Source: Pseudopithomyces maydicus
Lineage: Eukaryota; Ascomycota; Dothideomycetes; Pleosporales; Didymosphaeriaceae
Assembly: GCA_026873275.1 (NCBI GenBank)
Contig: JANTUC010000005.1
Coordinates: 2,108,001-2,172,000, forward strand
Direction of reading: 5' to 3'
DNA: 64,000 nucleotides
The notes below the pieces were generated by a model that was given only the letters and a program-made list of their open reading frames with translations, was not told the DNA's origin and did no database searches. Below, piece by piece: positions 35,372 to 48,635 of the stretch; within the stretch, counting starts at the first letter, position 1; each line of letters begins with the position of its first letter. The position numbers were made by a program, and so were the translations under genes.

Positions 35372-37192
35372 CTATTTTGTTTTCTTTCCCTCCAGCTTCT
35401 GAAAATCCACCAAGTCCCTATACGCTCCAATGACCGCCTCCCTTGCTCCCTTGTACGGCTTCCTCTTCCCCATATCAAACAACCTATAGGTGTAGGTCGA
35501 GATCGGTAGATTACTCACCGCGCGGTATAATTCTCTGTCCTTTAACCACAGTCCCCAAGCCTTTCTTCCCCACCCAATATACTGTATAGTCGTTAGCCAT
35601 CTTTATCGTTCCAGTATCTCTATAGCACGATAGTGATTAACATACCTCATATAATCCCGTCCCTGCCGCCTCATGCATAAAGTAGCTCCAATCACCATTA
35701 TCAATCTCCTGATACCCATTTCCATTAGGCGTAGCATTCGAAATCCTCCCCCGAACCCAAGCCTGATGCTTCGCAATCCACTCATTCATCACGTCCATGG
35801 CCGGCAACGGCGACCGCCCAGCCCATATCTGTGGCAACGCCAGCCCCACAAGCTCGCGCCCTGGAATCTGCGGCCCAAGAAGATGCGTAAGCGACAGATA
35901 CGCAAACGAATCATGATACTTCGGAGGAAACATATTCATGTACAGATTCGGCAGCCTCGGTGCATCCTTCTCTGCAGGCGCAAATTCAACCGCTGCATCG
36001 AGCAGCGAGAGATCGTCGTCATACCCTATGCACATGATGATAGAATCAATATCCTCCGCTACTTGCCCATCGTCAAACTCCACACTCCGGGGCCCCGCAA
36101 TCCGCTTTATCCCCGGCACAGAAAGCACGCGGCCAGATTTTATGCTGGGCACCAGCTCTGTAGAGCATACGATGACGTGCTGACCGTATTTCAAGCTAGG
36201 CCCTTCGAGGCCCCACGCTGCGCAAGGTGAACCCCACGCGTCGGTGAAGTTCTTGATCACGGCTTGGTCCATCACCCAGCTGTAGAGCCCCAGACAGTAC
36301 TTCTGCATGAACCACGTCACGGGGAGGATGCCTGTGCTGAGCATGACGTCCGTCGGTACCCCGGTCTTGACGTCTGTAGGCGAGATTATCTTCGCGCCCC
36401 GCCGGTGCGAGAAATATATTTTCCCTGCGCCGTGCTGAACGAGTGCCGTCGTGATGTCCGCGGCCGTATTGCCTATCCCTAGGACGACGACGTTTTTCCC
36501 CTTGAATGAGGCGATATTGCGGGCGCGCGAGGAGTGCTCGATGGAGCCCTGGAAGACGTCTTGATTGGGTAGTGTGAGGGTCTTGGGCCGTACGAAGCAG
36601 CCGGTTGCCCAGACAATTTTGTCGAAGGAGCGTGGGTGTGGTCCGTCGGCGAGGTGCAGTTGCCATTTTGGGAGGTTGGGGTCGCGGGTTAGGGATGTGA
36701 CGGTTTTGGAGAATTCAATGTGTGGGTAGAGGGTATAGTGGTGGGCATAGTCGCGGAGGTATTGGCCTAAGGTGGGGGCAGAGACGACCCAGGGGAAGTC
36801 TACGGTGTATGTTAGATTGAGATGTTTGGGGAGTAGGCGTGGAGAGGGGTTGTGTACCTTTGGAGACGGGATAATCGCCTAGAGTGACCTGTGTGATGGC
36901 TGTTAGTGGCATTACTATCTTTCTCCCATTTTACACTGACCGAATACTTGTTATTACAGAGCTTCGTTTCTTTGAGAGCCGTGGTAGCATCCGTATCTTC
37001 GCTCCAATTCCAGACTCCACCCACGTCGTCTTTCTTCTCGAAGACGGTTACATCGTAGCCGAGTGAGAGGAACTCCTTCAGGGCGGTCATTCCAGCTGGC
37101 CCTATACAATACTGTCAATCTCCATGTATCCAAATTTGGAGCTCCATACCTGCGCCGACTATCGCAATCTTCGTGTTGCTAAAATCAGACAT
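35372..37192 (-). CDS. Flavin-containing monooxygenase, second type
   Basis: From ATG 37192 (MSDFSNTKIAIVGAG) the first short exon is spliced to PAGMTALKEFLSLGYDVTVFEKKDDVGGVW, the FAD-binding motif. IVWATGCFVRP and VVVLGIGNTAADITTALVQHG are the typical FMO linker and NADPH motifs. MCIGYDDDLSLLD is near the C-terminal third, and LPNLYMNMFPPKYHDSFAYLSL follows. Introns include one near 37104-37149 and a later one near 35586-35646; others lie at 36800-36950. A GTGAGT near 35515 is not used because reading through stays open. The enzyme should use FAD and NADPH on N, S or carbonyl substrates. It differs from the FMO at 6364-8059 in length and in all linker sequences, so they are not recent duplicates. 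Confidence 0.88.
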
Positions 37193-38184
37193 CCTGTCTT
37201 AGACGTATGTGAAACACAGTCAAGATCCAAGGCTATTCATGGATCAACCACGGACTGATGGTAAGCTGCCACTTTATGGTGCACCGTTTCCACAAGCAAA
37301 TTTTACAAGTTGCAAAAATCTGAAGCAGAGATCGTGAATCGTAAGATTAATCTATATACTGTCCAACATCCGCTGGGAAAAAGATAATCACCCATCCGGT
37401 GCGTTCCTACAGCCCCCAATGTCCCGTCTCGGAAAGGACAGGAACTCGGCGGTGAGCGCCCAGACAGCATGTGCTCAAGCGTCTGACGCGCCATCGCCGT
37501 CGTGTAAGCACTATGCTCCAGGTCGCGACAACAAATTCCCATCCCGTTCAATGGCTGACAAGAAGTCACGGGATCACGACGGATTCAAGGTTGTTAACTG
37601 CGAGCCAGGATGCGTTAGTCTTATTATAGTGTGGACGGCGAACCTGAACTGTGCCACATTGTTGCGTCTTCGATCGTCGGATCAGGTCCGAGCCCCAAGG
37701 CTGCGGTTAGAGTTAGCTTAGCGGCTGGGAACGTGGGGAGTTGTGTTGGTTCCGGGTTTCGCGAGCAAGGAAAATATCTATGAGGGTCTGAGATCAGTAT
37801 CGACAGGTTGGGTCGGTTAGCCCGGATAGGAATATGACATATGTAGGAGCGAGGTCAGCGGGTAGATAGATAAGGAAATTGCTTTGAACAAATTACGGCC
37901 TGCGAAGGCGTAAGTGGATATCAAATATACTACTAAAATATACAATGCATCGTAAGGGTATCTCGTCTAGCCATCCCTCGTTAGGGACCTCCGTCTTGAT
38001 GTCGAGTTCAGGCTCTCGTGCAGCGAACAATGACGATACAACAGAAGAGCACGCTCATCTGAAGGAGTGTAGACTCGTTCATCATCGCTGATAGCACCTC
38101 CAGCCGCGACGCCGCAGCAGCACTCCTAGATATCTATCATCCTTGAAGGGTGCTCAAAAAGGAACAATGATGTCTAGCATCCGT
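37193..38184. other. Intergenic region, no gene seen
   Basis: About 990 bases between two minus-strand genes. The open frame at 37419-37721 is not conserved-looking. No repeat or RNA gene recognised. Confidence 0.55.
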
Positions 38185-38827
38185 TCACTTCTTCGTCGAC
38201 AAGGTCAATCCTTTCCAGTTTCCCTTAGGCGTGGGCGTGTCAACATCGAATGTGCTCGTAATGTTGGTCGTCGTCTTCCCACGGTTCGAGCTCTCCTCCA
38301 GCGCCTTCTCGATATCCTTCTCCTGTCCCGGCCTGTTTCGTCGCGGCATAGGAGGATCGTTAAGCCGCACACCCGTCCTTCGGTTCTGGCGTTTTGTAGC
38401 AGGCAGATCAGCGGTGGAACGTCCAGTGAGGCGGCGAGATGCGCGGCGGAGAGATTGTCGGACATCCCATTGGCGCTTCTTCGCGAGCCAGAAGAGGACT
38501 GCTGAGGAGACTGAAGAGGATGTTAGAATCAGAAAGGATATGAAATGGAATGGAAAGAGGAGTCATACCTCCAAGAATGATTACAAGACTGATCACGACG
38601 ATGATGGCTGCAAGACCTCCTTTCGACAGCGTGAAGCCGCCCTTCTGCGCACCTGCTGCTCCCGCATCACTGGGGTCTACCGGGTTGTCCTCGCCGCCAT
38701 TGTATCCCGTGTTCGGCGTGTGAGCAGCAGTGTCCGTGTTCTCGGAAGACGTCGAGTCCTGTGCGACGACCTTGTGTACAAGCGACAGTCCCGTCAGGAG
38801 CCAGTAGGCAGCGGAAGCCCTAGACAT
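38185..38827 (-). CDS. Single-pass type I membrane protein of fungal type
   Basis: Two exons from ATG 38827, intron at about 38510-38566. An N-terminal signal peptide (AYWLLTGLSLVHKVVAQ) precedes a short Ser/Thr/Asn-rich outer part. A transmembrane helix follows (GGLAAIIVVISLVIILGVSSAVLF) and then a basic inner tail (AKKRQWDVRQSLRRASRRLTG) with Lys/Arg patches. The outer segment is only about 50 residues and highly polar. Proteins with this layout in filamentous ascomycetes resemble small cell-wall sensors or uncharacterised membrane proteins; a specific role cannot be named. Total about 190 residues. Confidence 0.75.
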
Positions 38828-41083
38828 GATGCGGCTCACAGTGGGTGTGTAGTATGTATCTTGTCGGAAAGAGTGAATTGGGGTCCGGTGGTACGAGTGC
38901 ACACCACAATCGCGTGCCTGTGTGAGTGCTGCCAGGCGGGTAAAGCAAGCTCGCACCTCACATCAGCGAGCGGGCATCCCTATATTTGCGCGCTTTCCCA
39001 TCACGTCTACCCCGCCGGGGCTCGTCGGGCGGTTAGCCATGCTGCCAGTGTGATGGCCAGGGGACGCTGCCGGTAGCGGCACATCAGGCCATATGGCAAT
39101 CTGGGTTCACAATGGTGACGGCTTGGTGCCGTCCGCGATGCGGATTGGTGAGTGCGGGCGCGTACCCAGGGCGTGGTGTTGAGACGGGAGATCACAGTGC
39201 AGTGAGCAGGGGTGCTGTGGCCGCTGATTCGCTGGACGCCTGGCTTGTAAGCGCCAGGGCACCACGGCTGCGTGTTTTGCCGACAGGGGGGTGGAGGCGA
39301 AACGAAGGCGGGATGAGGCGATTTTTTTGGCTCGTCGCTTCGAAGAACACATGGCGGCGTAGCTGGCATGGATATTAGGATAGTTGAGAATAATTGGTGG
39401 TTGTGTTGGCGGTGTAGGGGCACGAGGGCTGGGGATGTGTCCAATGGGTACACACGACCTCACTACCGGGAGGATACTGGGAAGAGGTAGAACATGCTCA
39501 AAATACATGTAGGCCCACCGCAGACACGTTTCAGCAAGCACATGATGTAAACAACGGTTCGTTCATGTGTGAAAATACTGAGCAATAATATAACACTGCA
39601 TACAAAGATGCAGTTACACGTAGTAGCCTCCCGGAAATAGCCTTTCTACTATCTATATTGCCGTGATAACTCATTTGTCCCTGTCTGATAACGGCCAATC
39701 ATGCTTCTGTGCCGATATTCGAGTCGGACGATTCCAAGAAACACCACTCTCTAAACCTTGTTGGCCAGGCTCTCGGCCAAATGCCAACCCCAACGAATCT
39801 GCCTAGTCAAGACCACTATCATCGAGGCCGAGAGTGCTAACACTTATACACAGACCCGTTTGCCATTTCTTTCTGCACATGCATTCTCTTCTGCTAGTCG
39901 TAGTGGAAGTTGTTTCTCCACACGCTGATGGTATCTGAGCAAGCTTCTCTGCTAGAATTTCTCAAGTACGCCAAAAAGCAGCGCAAGGCTCACAGCAACA
40001 TCCAAAGAGATCCGCGCCACATGTACGTGACTGGCAGTATTGTTTGCAGATGAGCGTTGTAAGGCAGCATGCGTTTCATCACCCCTAAGATGATTCTGTA
40101 GACGCCGAGGTGGCAGTGTAGTTTACGCGCGTGGCATGGGACGTAACGCTCATGGAGGTGTGTGTGTATGAGTGTAGGAGGCTGTGCGAAGTTGAAGCGC
40201 CTGCTCTGGCGGTTGTTGTTTCGAAGACAGTAGCTTCGATTTGCCCACGAGAGCTCCATGTTCACCATGCTGTCGAGGAAATGCTTGAGCATGATACCTG
40301 ACCCGTCGACCAATCTCCAGATTTATCGACCAATCCGGGATCTAAGGGAAAGCTGAAGATACCTGTCCAGTTTAACCCGTTCCGTATGAGATAGTCAATT
40401 TTGTAGGTAGTGTGTGCTGGCCACTGCCATGGGGTGGTGATCATCAGTGCTTGTGGAAGCACATCAGAAGCAAAGCCAACGCCTAGCCTCAGTCAATACC
40501 TGCACAAGGAGGCTATAGATAGCATAAAGTGATTGAGAACTATGTGGGAAGATATTTTGCTATAGTGAAAGAGACAGATTCAATGTGAAAGGGTTTGTTC
40601 GAACCTAGCTAGAATATCTCAGAAGGGAGCACGTAGTTTTATTCATTATACAGGAATATCATGGCTGAGCGCAGCCTTTGTAATGTGAATTCTTCTCATA
40701 CATCCGCTGGTGCTCTGGATGCCCTATTGATATTCGGATACATGTGGAAAACTTCACAGCTGGTTACAATTGTGCTCATAGAGGTAAAAAGATCACATGC
40801 CATGAATACCGATATTGAGTACGGCAGGATTGCAGAAGATGGCATAATCAATACTGTGGCAATTCTATGACGTTGCTGCGTAGTAGTGCTGGCAGGTGCG
40901 ACTTCCTCCGTCTGGGTAAGCAGTTTGTGACTGCAGCAGCGACTCCTCTTGTTCGCACACAATTCATCAAACCCCACCGTAATTTTCAAGCAAAAACTGG
41001 TAGTTTTTCCATACCGCTCTCGTCGGCTTCTTTCACTCTTAGCTACCTCGCTTTACGGGGACGTAGCAATCTACCTGCCTGAT
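38828..41083. other. Long intergenic region, no gene seen
   Basis: About 2.3 kb. The GC-rich first 700 bases carry overlapping open frames on both strands that look like chance. From 39.6 to 40.9 kb stops are frequent. The frame leading into 41084 is open for about 45 codons further upstream, so the coiled-coil gene could start a little earlier. Confidence 0.5.
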
Positions 41084-44000
41084 ATGACTTTCGACCCGGG
41101 AGGGAAGCAACCAGTCGGACCTCACGGTCCGTCTCACCTACGGCAAGAAATTAGATCAGAGCAGTCTCATGGCGGGTTCCCAATTCATGGAAATGTAGTC
41201 CAAGTACCCGATAGCCAGGTCTTTGTCCCTGAAACCCAGTTTGGTGACGTTGGCCACCAGGGGTATGCTGAGAATGCTGAACATGCTGGAGTTACGAGTC
41301 CGGGATTATATTCAAACCGGGATGACGAATTATTTGTCTTACGCACTCAGGCCCCGAAAAAGGTCCCGGGTGCGCAAGCAACGATCAAAGTCAACTATCT
41401 ACACAGACCGACTGAAGCAGAGCAACCTTCTTTCTCCCCATTCATGACAGTCAGCCACTCGAAAAAAGCAAATCAGAACATGAATCCAGATCTTAAATCT
41501 CGAGATACTTCTAGCGGCCCCAGAAATGTCATCGAGGAAGCTGAGGCACATGGTGAGAGTTTGAAGAACATGCCAAGAAAGACCAAGGTGACTAACAAGG
41601 CCTTCAGAAGTGATGGAGAACTTCCCAGAGCTCTCTGTTCTATCAACAGATGAGCAGGGACTTCCGGTTGTGCAACCACTTGTTCCTCCAGCACTTGATG
41701 AGAACGGTGTCTTGACTGCTACGTCGGTAGCACCTGCAGGCGTACCGAACAGCAAATTAAGGTAATTGAAATAATCCACTCCTACAAGTAGTTGAAACGC
41801 TGCTAATTATTTGAACAGCATTGACCAGAATAACGTCGTACACGATAGTCAGACTGTGGGCGGGCGTACGTTTCCTCGACCCAAGAAGAAGAAATCAAAG
41901 AAGGGACGGAAGCCGAAATCGCAGGGTCCGAGTACTGCTCTTGTGCCACACGAGAAAACACGACCCATCATTCAAAGTGATAATGGTCCTGTTGAAGCGC
42001 GCTCTCTCGCCACGGAACATTTGGCACACGGTGAATCCTCGGGAAAAACGACCACAGCAGAAGTCGTACCAGGCATCTCAGACATGCCTCAGAACACCCA
42101 GAACACAGAGTATAAGAAAGAGCCAAGAGATCAAGATATGGGAGACGAAGGCCTAGTGAAAAACTCGCCACATGTGGTTGAGACGATACCTATTGCCGTG
42201 AAAGCAGTAGAAGAGTCTCCTGGATCCGTGCCAATCATAAGTCACGGTTTTGCCCAAGAGAATGATTACCTGAGAATGAGATCACCGGCAACCTCTTCTA
42301 TCCCGGAGAATGGCATCAAGAGGCTGTATTATGGCAAAGCCACTGAAGAATCCGGAGACTCTCAGGAGGATCTGCAACGTCACAACCGCGATTTGATGAA
42401 CGAAACCGGCGTTTCAAGTGAATTTGAGATGGATTGCAATGTCACAATTCAATCAAAACCCTGTTCCAACTACAAAGATCCATCTCAAAATGAAGTCTCA
42501 TATCAGCAAGGAGATGCTCGCTTTTCTCAAAATCCTCAAGTATATCAGAATCTCTGCGACAAACATAAGGATACTTCATTCACTAAGAACCGATCTTATG
42601 TAAACGATGCTGTCCTCCATGAGAAATCAGGTCTTAGTCTCCATGATCGAATCAGCAAACCAAAGATCAAAAAGCGCCCCAAGATTTCTTCAGGAGAGCC
42701 ACTAGCAACAGCCGCTCGCGATGAAAACACTGTTACGGTACCTATCGAACATGAAGCCCTTCTGAATGTTATGGCTATTTGTCTACGTGCGGGTGACTCT
42801 AAAGCCCGTGACATTGTCAACGCCAATGCCAAGGCTCAGGAAACTACCGTTACAGTACTGCAAGAGACTATCAAACAGCAGAATAGTATGATCGATAGCT
42901 TAAAATCGGAAAAAGCAGACCTTGAAAAAAGGGCACAAAGTTTTTCCGAGTCTACGACTCGCTTACAGAAATACGTTAAAGGCATGGAGGGTGATTATAC
43001 CAGACTCAAAGGGCAGGCTGAGATCCACCATAACACGTGCACAAAGCTTGTGAAAGACAAATGCGAGAAACTTGAATTTGAGAAGTCGGCCATGCTCCAG
43101 AACTTCGAAAAGACTCTGCAAACTCTGAATGACAGTCAACGAAATATGAGGGCTACTTTGAGCGAATGTTTCAATAAACTCATGCTAACTGACGCAAAGA
43201 ACCAGTTGATGAGCAATCAGCTCGAGACTGTGACCGTTCAATACAAGGAGGAGAAAGCCAAACGCATCGACCTGGAGCAGAATATACTACCTGCTATCCA
43301 AAGTATACAGCGTTGCCTTGGCGAGAATCATAAGGCTGTCTCAGATGAACTAGTTGTTGTTCAACGTACGATCAGTGGCACCTCAGGCGACAAACAGCAT
43401 GAAGATCAGATAAAAGAATGTTTAGACGCGCTTCGTGGCTTGCAGGCTAACCAGATACTCTCTGCGAAAGGTCTTCGGACGGCTGAAGGGATGTTACGAT
43501 CAATTCATGAAAGGTATATCTACTTCCTGAGTTTGTCCTATACATATTAACAACGCAATAGTATTGGTTCGAAGATCGGCGAGGTGACAAGCGCTGTCGA
43601 AAATATACAACTTCCTACTAGCGCCCTTGAAGCTGCAGTAAATACTCAGCTCAAGACGTTGACAACTGATATATTGCAATATCTCGAAAAGTTCTTGGAA
43701 AGTCAGAAAGTCCAAGAATCAAATGATTGTCTACAACAACGACTGAAAGCTCAGGAAGATCAATCTACCAAACTCAAGGAGTCAGTCAATCACACCCAAA
43801 AGGAAAAAGACAATCTCCAAATACGAGTACTGGAACTGCAATGTGAAGTTGACCAATGGAAAGCCCAAGCATGCAAGCAAACTTGCGATGCTTCTCAGGT
43901 AGAAAATCAAATGGATTGTCTTCGTCGGCAAGTAAAAGAAAATGAAGATAAATATAATACGACACTAGATGACTGGAAAAGAGTAGACGATGAATTGAGC

Positions 44001-46549
44001 AATAAGACGTTGGAGTTGAAACTTCTGAAGGTAGTACGTCCTCGACCGAGAAGGAATTAATTAACACGGGATTTCAGGCGACTTATGAAGAGAAAGAGGC
44101 CTGCTTGCGACAGGATATTGCCAATCATCAACATGCGATAAGTCAGAAAGATTCCCTACTCGGAGAAGCGCAAGAGCAGAAAAGAAAACTGACCCATGAT
44201 ATGGACTGTGCTGAAAGTAAGATTCAACAAATCACCACCGAGATGAAGACATGCAAGGAGGTAAATGCCGAGCTTACGAAAGAGCTTGAAAAGATCCGAT
44301 CAGTAGCTGATGACTCCCGTTTAATTACCCCCAAAGTGACCCATATTGAACAAGAAATGGTGGAAAAGTCAGAGCAGGTTCGAGCTACTGCTGGCAAAGT
44401 TACTGAATTATCATTTGAGTTCGCAGAATTCAAGGAGCAATGCTCAAGAACGCTTGAGTCCAGGAACGAGGAGCTTCATCGGCTCCAAGCAACATTTCTC
44501 AGCTTACAAAATGATAACACTCAAAAAGAATGCCAAATCGCCCAGCTTCAAGGTGAAGTCGAAAATAAAGATTCACTTTTGTCCACCTTCAATGAGAAGA
44601 TGAGCGCTCACCAAAAAGAACAGCAAGACGCAATTCAACTTTTGTGTAGGTTGAGCGGTGATGGGGATGGTGTGTGCCAGAAAAGTAAAGACATTAACGA
44701 GCAACTGACTACGGCCCGAGTAGAGCTTTCGACATTGGGGAAACAACTAGGCGACCAGGAGACATTGCATCACAAGCATGTCACTGCACTCGACCAACTG
44801 AAGAATGATTTGAAGAGCATTAAGAGAGAGAAGCAGCAGCTAGAAATGCAGCTAGGACATCTTCGCGCCAACGAGACAAAGATGAGCGAAGCCCACACTG
44901 CATATGCATCCGAAAGGGACAGCTTTCAGACCGAGATAAACAAATTGCGTGTTTCGCTAGACACACAAAATAGCGCAATGGAACATGCCCAGCAATTTGC
45001 GGCAGAAGAATTAAAAAGCTTCAGAAAGAAGCATGCCCTGGATTCCGAGAGCCTCAGATCTCGTCTCAGCCAAGTTGAGGGGGCTCTGAAAGAAGCAGAG
45101 AAAATCGCAGAACACAAAACACGTGAACTTGAAGCCCACAAGAAAGAAACTGCCCGCAAGTACAATGAGCTTGTTCAGGAATCTCTGAATAATCGGAACA
45201 AGGTTGCACTTGGCGAACAAGAGACTGCTGCTCGTCACATCTCTCCACGCGACCCTCGACTCCAAGGACGTCCATCCTTGAATTTTGATAGATCGCAGCC
45301 ACAACATGATGAGTCTGATGCGATGGCGAGCACGAATTCTGCCGCTAAACATGTCTCTCCGGTCGATTTGTCAGCGAAGAACAGGAAAAAGCCCAATCGA
45401 CTGAACACCACGGTTCTCAACACGGTAGAAGGTCCCGAGACCTTGACTACACCAGAGTCTTTCCAATCCAATCAAGTCGCCCATGCATCATCCATAGCAT
45501 ACAAAAATCAAGATTATATGCTGAAGGCGCTAGATGGCCATTCTGGAGATCGAAACTCATATACTAATTCCCCTGCCGGAAACATGCATGGGAGTACTGA
45601 GCTGAGCTGTTCCGTGGACAACTTTGACCATGACATAAAGCAAATGACGGAATCTGGTAACTCAGAAGTACCGTCCAGCGCGCTTTCCGATCCTCTCTCT
45701 TCTGATGGTCTTCTTGACATGGCCCCACTCGATAAGGGTAGCTCAAAAGCGAAATCCGTTGGTGTCAATCGTTTCATGAATGAAGATCTTTGCAGAGAGC
45801 ATAAACGCAAAGCGCCCAAGATATCTTCGAGAAATGATTCGAATAGGCCTCCGTCACAAATGGAAAATCGTCCCAAGTCCCAGGCAAATATCGCTTCTAG
45901 AATCCTTCCATCTCCTACTGCTCATAGGACAGCAGCGAAGACCCATAAGGCTTCTCGGGGTGGTGAGAGTTTTGTAACACAAACCAACACTCGTAATCAA
46001 CAAGGGTTTGAGCAGCATGCATCCCTATCCAACTCCCCGGAAGATAAGCGCTTTCCCGGCCCTCGCCATAATACGCACCCAAAGCAGCTCAAGGTCGAAG
46101 AAGCTCTATCAGATCAATCAATCGAGGACTTTGTCGCTACAGGCTACTCAAAAAAGAGAAAGAACTCTGATACAGAAGACTTTTCACGGAGGAAACGCTT
46201 CTTAAACTCGTCCCAACAGATACCGTCTCAACCAAAGAATACATCCAGTGGCTACCAGGTCTCACAATCTCAGTCACAAGGCCCATGGGTTGTTCCGACA
46301 CCACGAAATCGTCGGCAGCGTAATGAACGAAATACACCGATTGCTGATCAGACGGAAGGGCAACCCAAATCAAGGCCTAGGGCGCAAGTCGGCTCCTCTC
46401 GCTCTTCTACGCGTAAAGGTGCGAGCTGTATTCTCAATCGTTGTAATTGACGCGCTAATCGTGTAACAGGTGGGAAATATACTGACAAATATATCGCCAC
46501 CTTTGACCGGGAGCTCGGGTCGAGAGGGGACGGCCAGTACAAGTGTTAA
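41084..46549 (+). CDS. Large coiled-coil protein, about 1,730 residues
   Basis: Six exons: introns at 41553-41607, 41762-41818, near 43512-43561, near 44030-44078, and near 46420-46469, all GT-AG. The first intron, with branch TGACTAAC and acceptor TTCAG, removes an apparent frameshift. The N-terminal third is disordered and rich in Ser/Pro/Lys, including a basic patch RPKKKKSKKGRKPK. The middle (about residues 500-1350) is long heptad-rich coiled coil full of Glu, Lys, Gln and Leu. The last 400 residues are again disordered, with SP sites and a Lys/Arg-rich stretch, ending GKYTDKYIATFDRELGSRGDGQYKC. This is the layout of filament-like or meiotic chromosome-axis/synaptonemal proteins, spindle-pole or vesicle-tether proteins. 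Which applies cannot be told from this sequence. Confidence 0.82.
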
Positions 46550-47279
46550 GTGATGTGCAAATCGGTGATTTTTCTTGATCTATCAATCGATGAGACATAC
46601 GTTATTCGCTTCCCATATTGCTCACCACAACATAGCCATCGACCCCTGGATTTTCGGGTGCTTTTACAATCATATATGCAGGGCTGTATGTAATCGGAAG
46701 ACATATAGCAGGGTGATCTGTGTACCTGGCAGGATTCAGATGAAATGGAATATGGCGACAGTCATTGGAGCAGCAGACAGACCTAACGCCGCAGGGTATC
46801 TAGAGCTTACGAAAGAGCAAAAAGGTCTTTTTTTGCGTCAATAGCTTATATCAGAAGACACAAAGATCCTCGCAAGTCCAAAACTGTAAGGAAAGGAGCG
46901 GCGAGAGCATATAGTACGTCGGTATGCCTAAGTAGCATTGTAACGGTGTATGAGTAGCTCGGTGCTTGCTGGTCCTTTCCCCTAGTGATGCAGCCTTTCT
47001 GTTGTTGCCCGGGAGGGTAGTCTTGGCCCTTGCGCTGATGAACTGTTTTTGTGCGCGCGTTTGGTTTTTTGTCGCGTGGTCCTCGTCTCTTTTCCCTCCC
47101 CACACCCCTCTCCTTCATCGTAACAACAACAACGCCACAGTCAAACTTCCTGGCCTTCCTTGACAGCAGAGACCTGGCGTCTTCTCTTTATTCAAGTCTT
47201 TACCCCTCTTGATTTCTGCCACCTTGGTAAACGCGTCGTGCCTGTCTGCAACTTGGTTGAGCGAGCTCGCCTCAACACC
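46550..47279. other. Intergenic region, start of gene-poor segment
   Basis: 730 bases. 47100-47279 has a pyrimidine-rich leader (TTCAAGTCTTTACCCCTCTTGATTTC), as before fungal genes. No coding sequence identified further left. Confidence 0.5.
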
Positions 47280-48330
47280 ATGGTAAGTCCGCCCTATTTC
47301 CCTTCTCCTAGATAGACACCCATGAAGCTGCTGCAGACTCTAATGCCAGTCGACGCAGATATATCTCGCTGCTTTGTGCTGCGGCATCTGCAGGTCAAGG
47401 ATGCAACTCGCGTCGACGTTCCAGGGCTGCTCCTGCTCCACCACCACCAGCACCACAGCCGCTGTAGCTTACCCAACCACGGTGACTACTTGGCGAGTAA
47501 GTATATATCTCTTTTGAACTTGCTGTAAGCCTCATAAACAGATGCTGCGCGGGTACAAGCCCTTGCTGATGCAAGGCGTCGCGAGGCTTGTGATCTCCAG
47601 CTGCGGCCGACCAGCACCAACAGGGAAAAACGGTGAGTACACAGTCTGCTAGAGCCGCTCATAGACTCTGAGGTTGATAACGACCGACGGCATGCTGACA
47701 CCCTTCTGAGATCTGCTACCGCTACTGTTGTCCGAGCCTGCCAGCCTACGACAAGAGCGGGTCTAGACTGCGGCACACACCTCTAGCCACTCGAAACTGG
47801 TCTCAACCCAGCTCAAGCGCCTAAAGATTCTCTCAATCCGTACCGAGAACACCATAGTACATTTGATGCTTTGCAAGTCTCCTCGTTTCCACCCGCCCTC
47901 GTCGGACGGTTTGTGCACTGGTCTTTGGTCCTCAATCATGACAAGGCAAGTTGCTCGACATGCGTGACGGGCGCGCATTGTAAAGCAACTGACAGGATCT
48001 GAGCTGACTATGCTATCTTCCAGATAGATCGGCTCCGGGCACGGCAGGCTCTGACTCCGATGACACATCATCTCGAGACCTCGTGTCAATATTCATACTG
48101 GGCCAGTTGAAGACCGGCCACGGTGCCAGAAGCCGTTACGATTTCGTCCATTGCTGCGCTCTCAGAAGGTCATCTCGTATCATCCGAATTCATACCAAGC
48201 GCAAGAGCTACAGGTCATGTTGACCTTCAAGCAAGGTGGGACAAGCACTTGATCACATCAGGGATGCACATCTATGCCGCCGGGAAGCTTAATGTTGAGG
48301 ATATTCATCTGGTGAGTCGTTGATACTTTT
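47280..48330 (+). other. Possible gene with an ATG mini-exon, not resolved
   Basis: A leader ending CTCAACACC precedes ATG 47280, directly followed by a GTAAGT donor at 47283, a structure seen in fungal housekeeping genes. Candidate acceptors (47336, 47393) and later donors (near 47491 and at 47633) give two competing reading frames, neither clearly protein-like. Downstream, 48123-48312 has a protein-like stretch (SSEFIPSARATGHVDLQARWDKHLITSG) followed by a GTGAGT donor. It may be a decayed gene or one with unusual splicing. I propose no product. Confidence 0.25.
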
Positions 48331-48559
48331 GTTTTCTGTTGCGCATTCGATCGATAGCAGGCTAAGTCCGGATGACTTTGGTTCTTCATACCATTGACGT
48401 CTTCGGACACAAGCCGAGAATAATGCTGTCGAGCCTAGTGATCTTCACTATGGGACGGCAGCAACCGATTCTTTAAACTAGAAAGAACAGATGGCTAGTG
48501 TAGTTCTTTTCTCACCCCTCAGACGGCTGGAGGGTCCATCCAAAAACGAAGATCGGTTC

Positions 48560-48635
48560 GACGCGGAGTAGTCCCAACGCGGCTTTGGCAGACAGCCGCC
48601 TGCTGTGCCGTGGCTGGTTGCTCACGCTCGTACAT
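48560..48635 (-). repeat. Bipartite 76-bp dispersed motif, copy A
   Basis: On the minus strand it reads ATGTACGAGCGTGAGCAACC, a variable middle of about 40 bases, then GGGACTACTCCGCGTC. Two blocks of about 20 and 16 bases are shared with copies at 49021, 50484 and 57747. The middle is not shared. Confidence 0.7.

Noticed and set aside
35480..35520. Intron of about 35 bases in the second FMO (GTGAGT to TATAG)
   Set aside because: Too short for this genome and reading through stays open in the same frame.
41553..41653. Frameshift in the coiled-coil gene
   Set aside because: A 55-base intron with a good branch site and GT-AG ends restores the frame.
48560..48635. tRNA gene, suggested by 72-76 base length and bipartite conservation
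   Set aside because: The ends do not pair as an acceptor stem and the blocks do not fit A and B box consensus.
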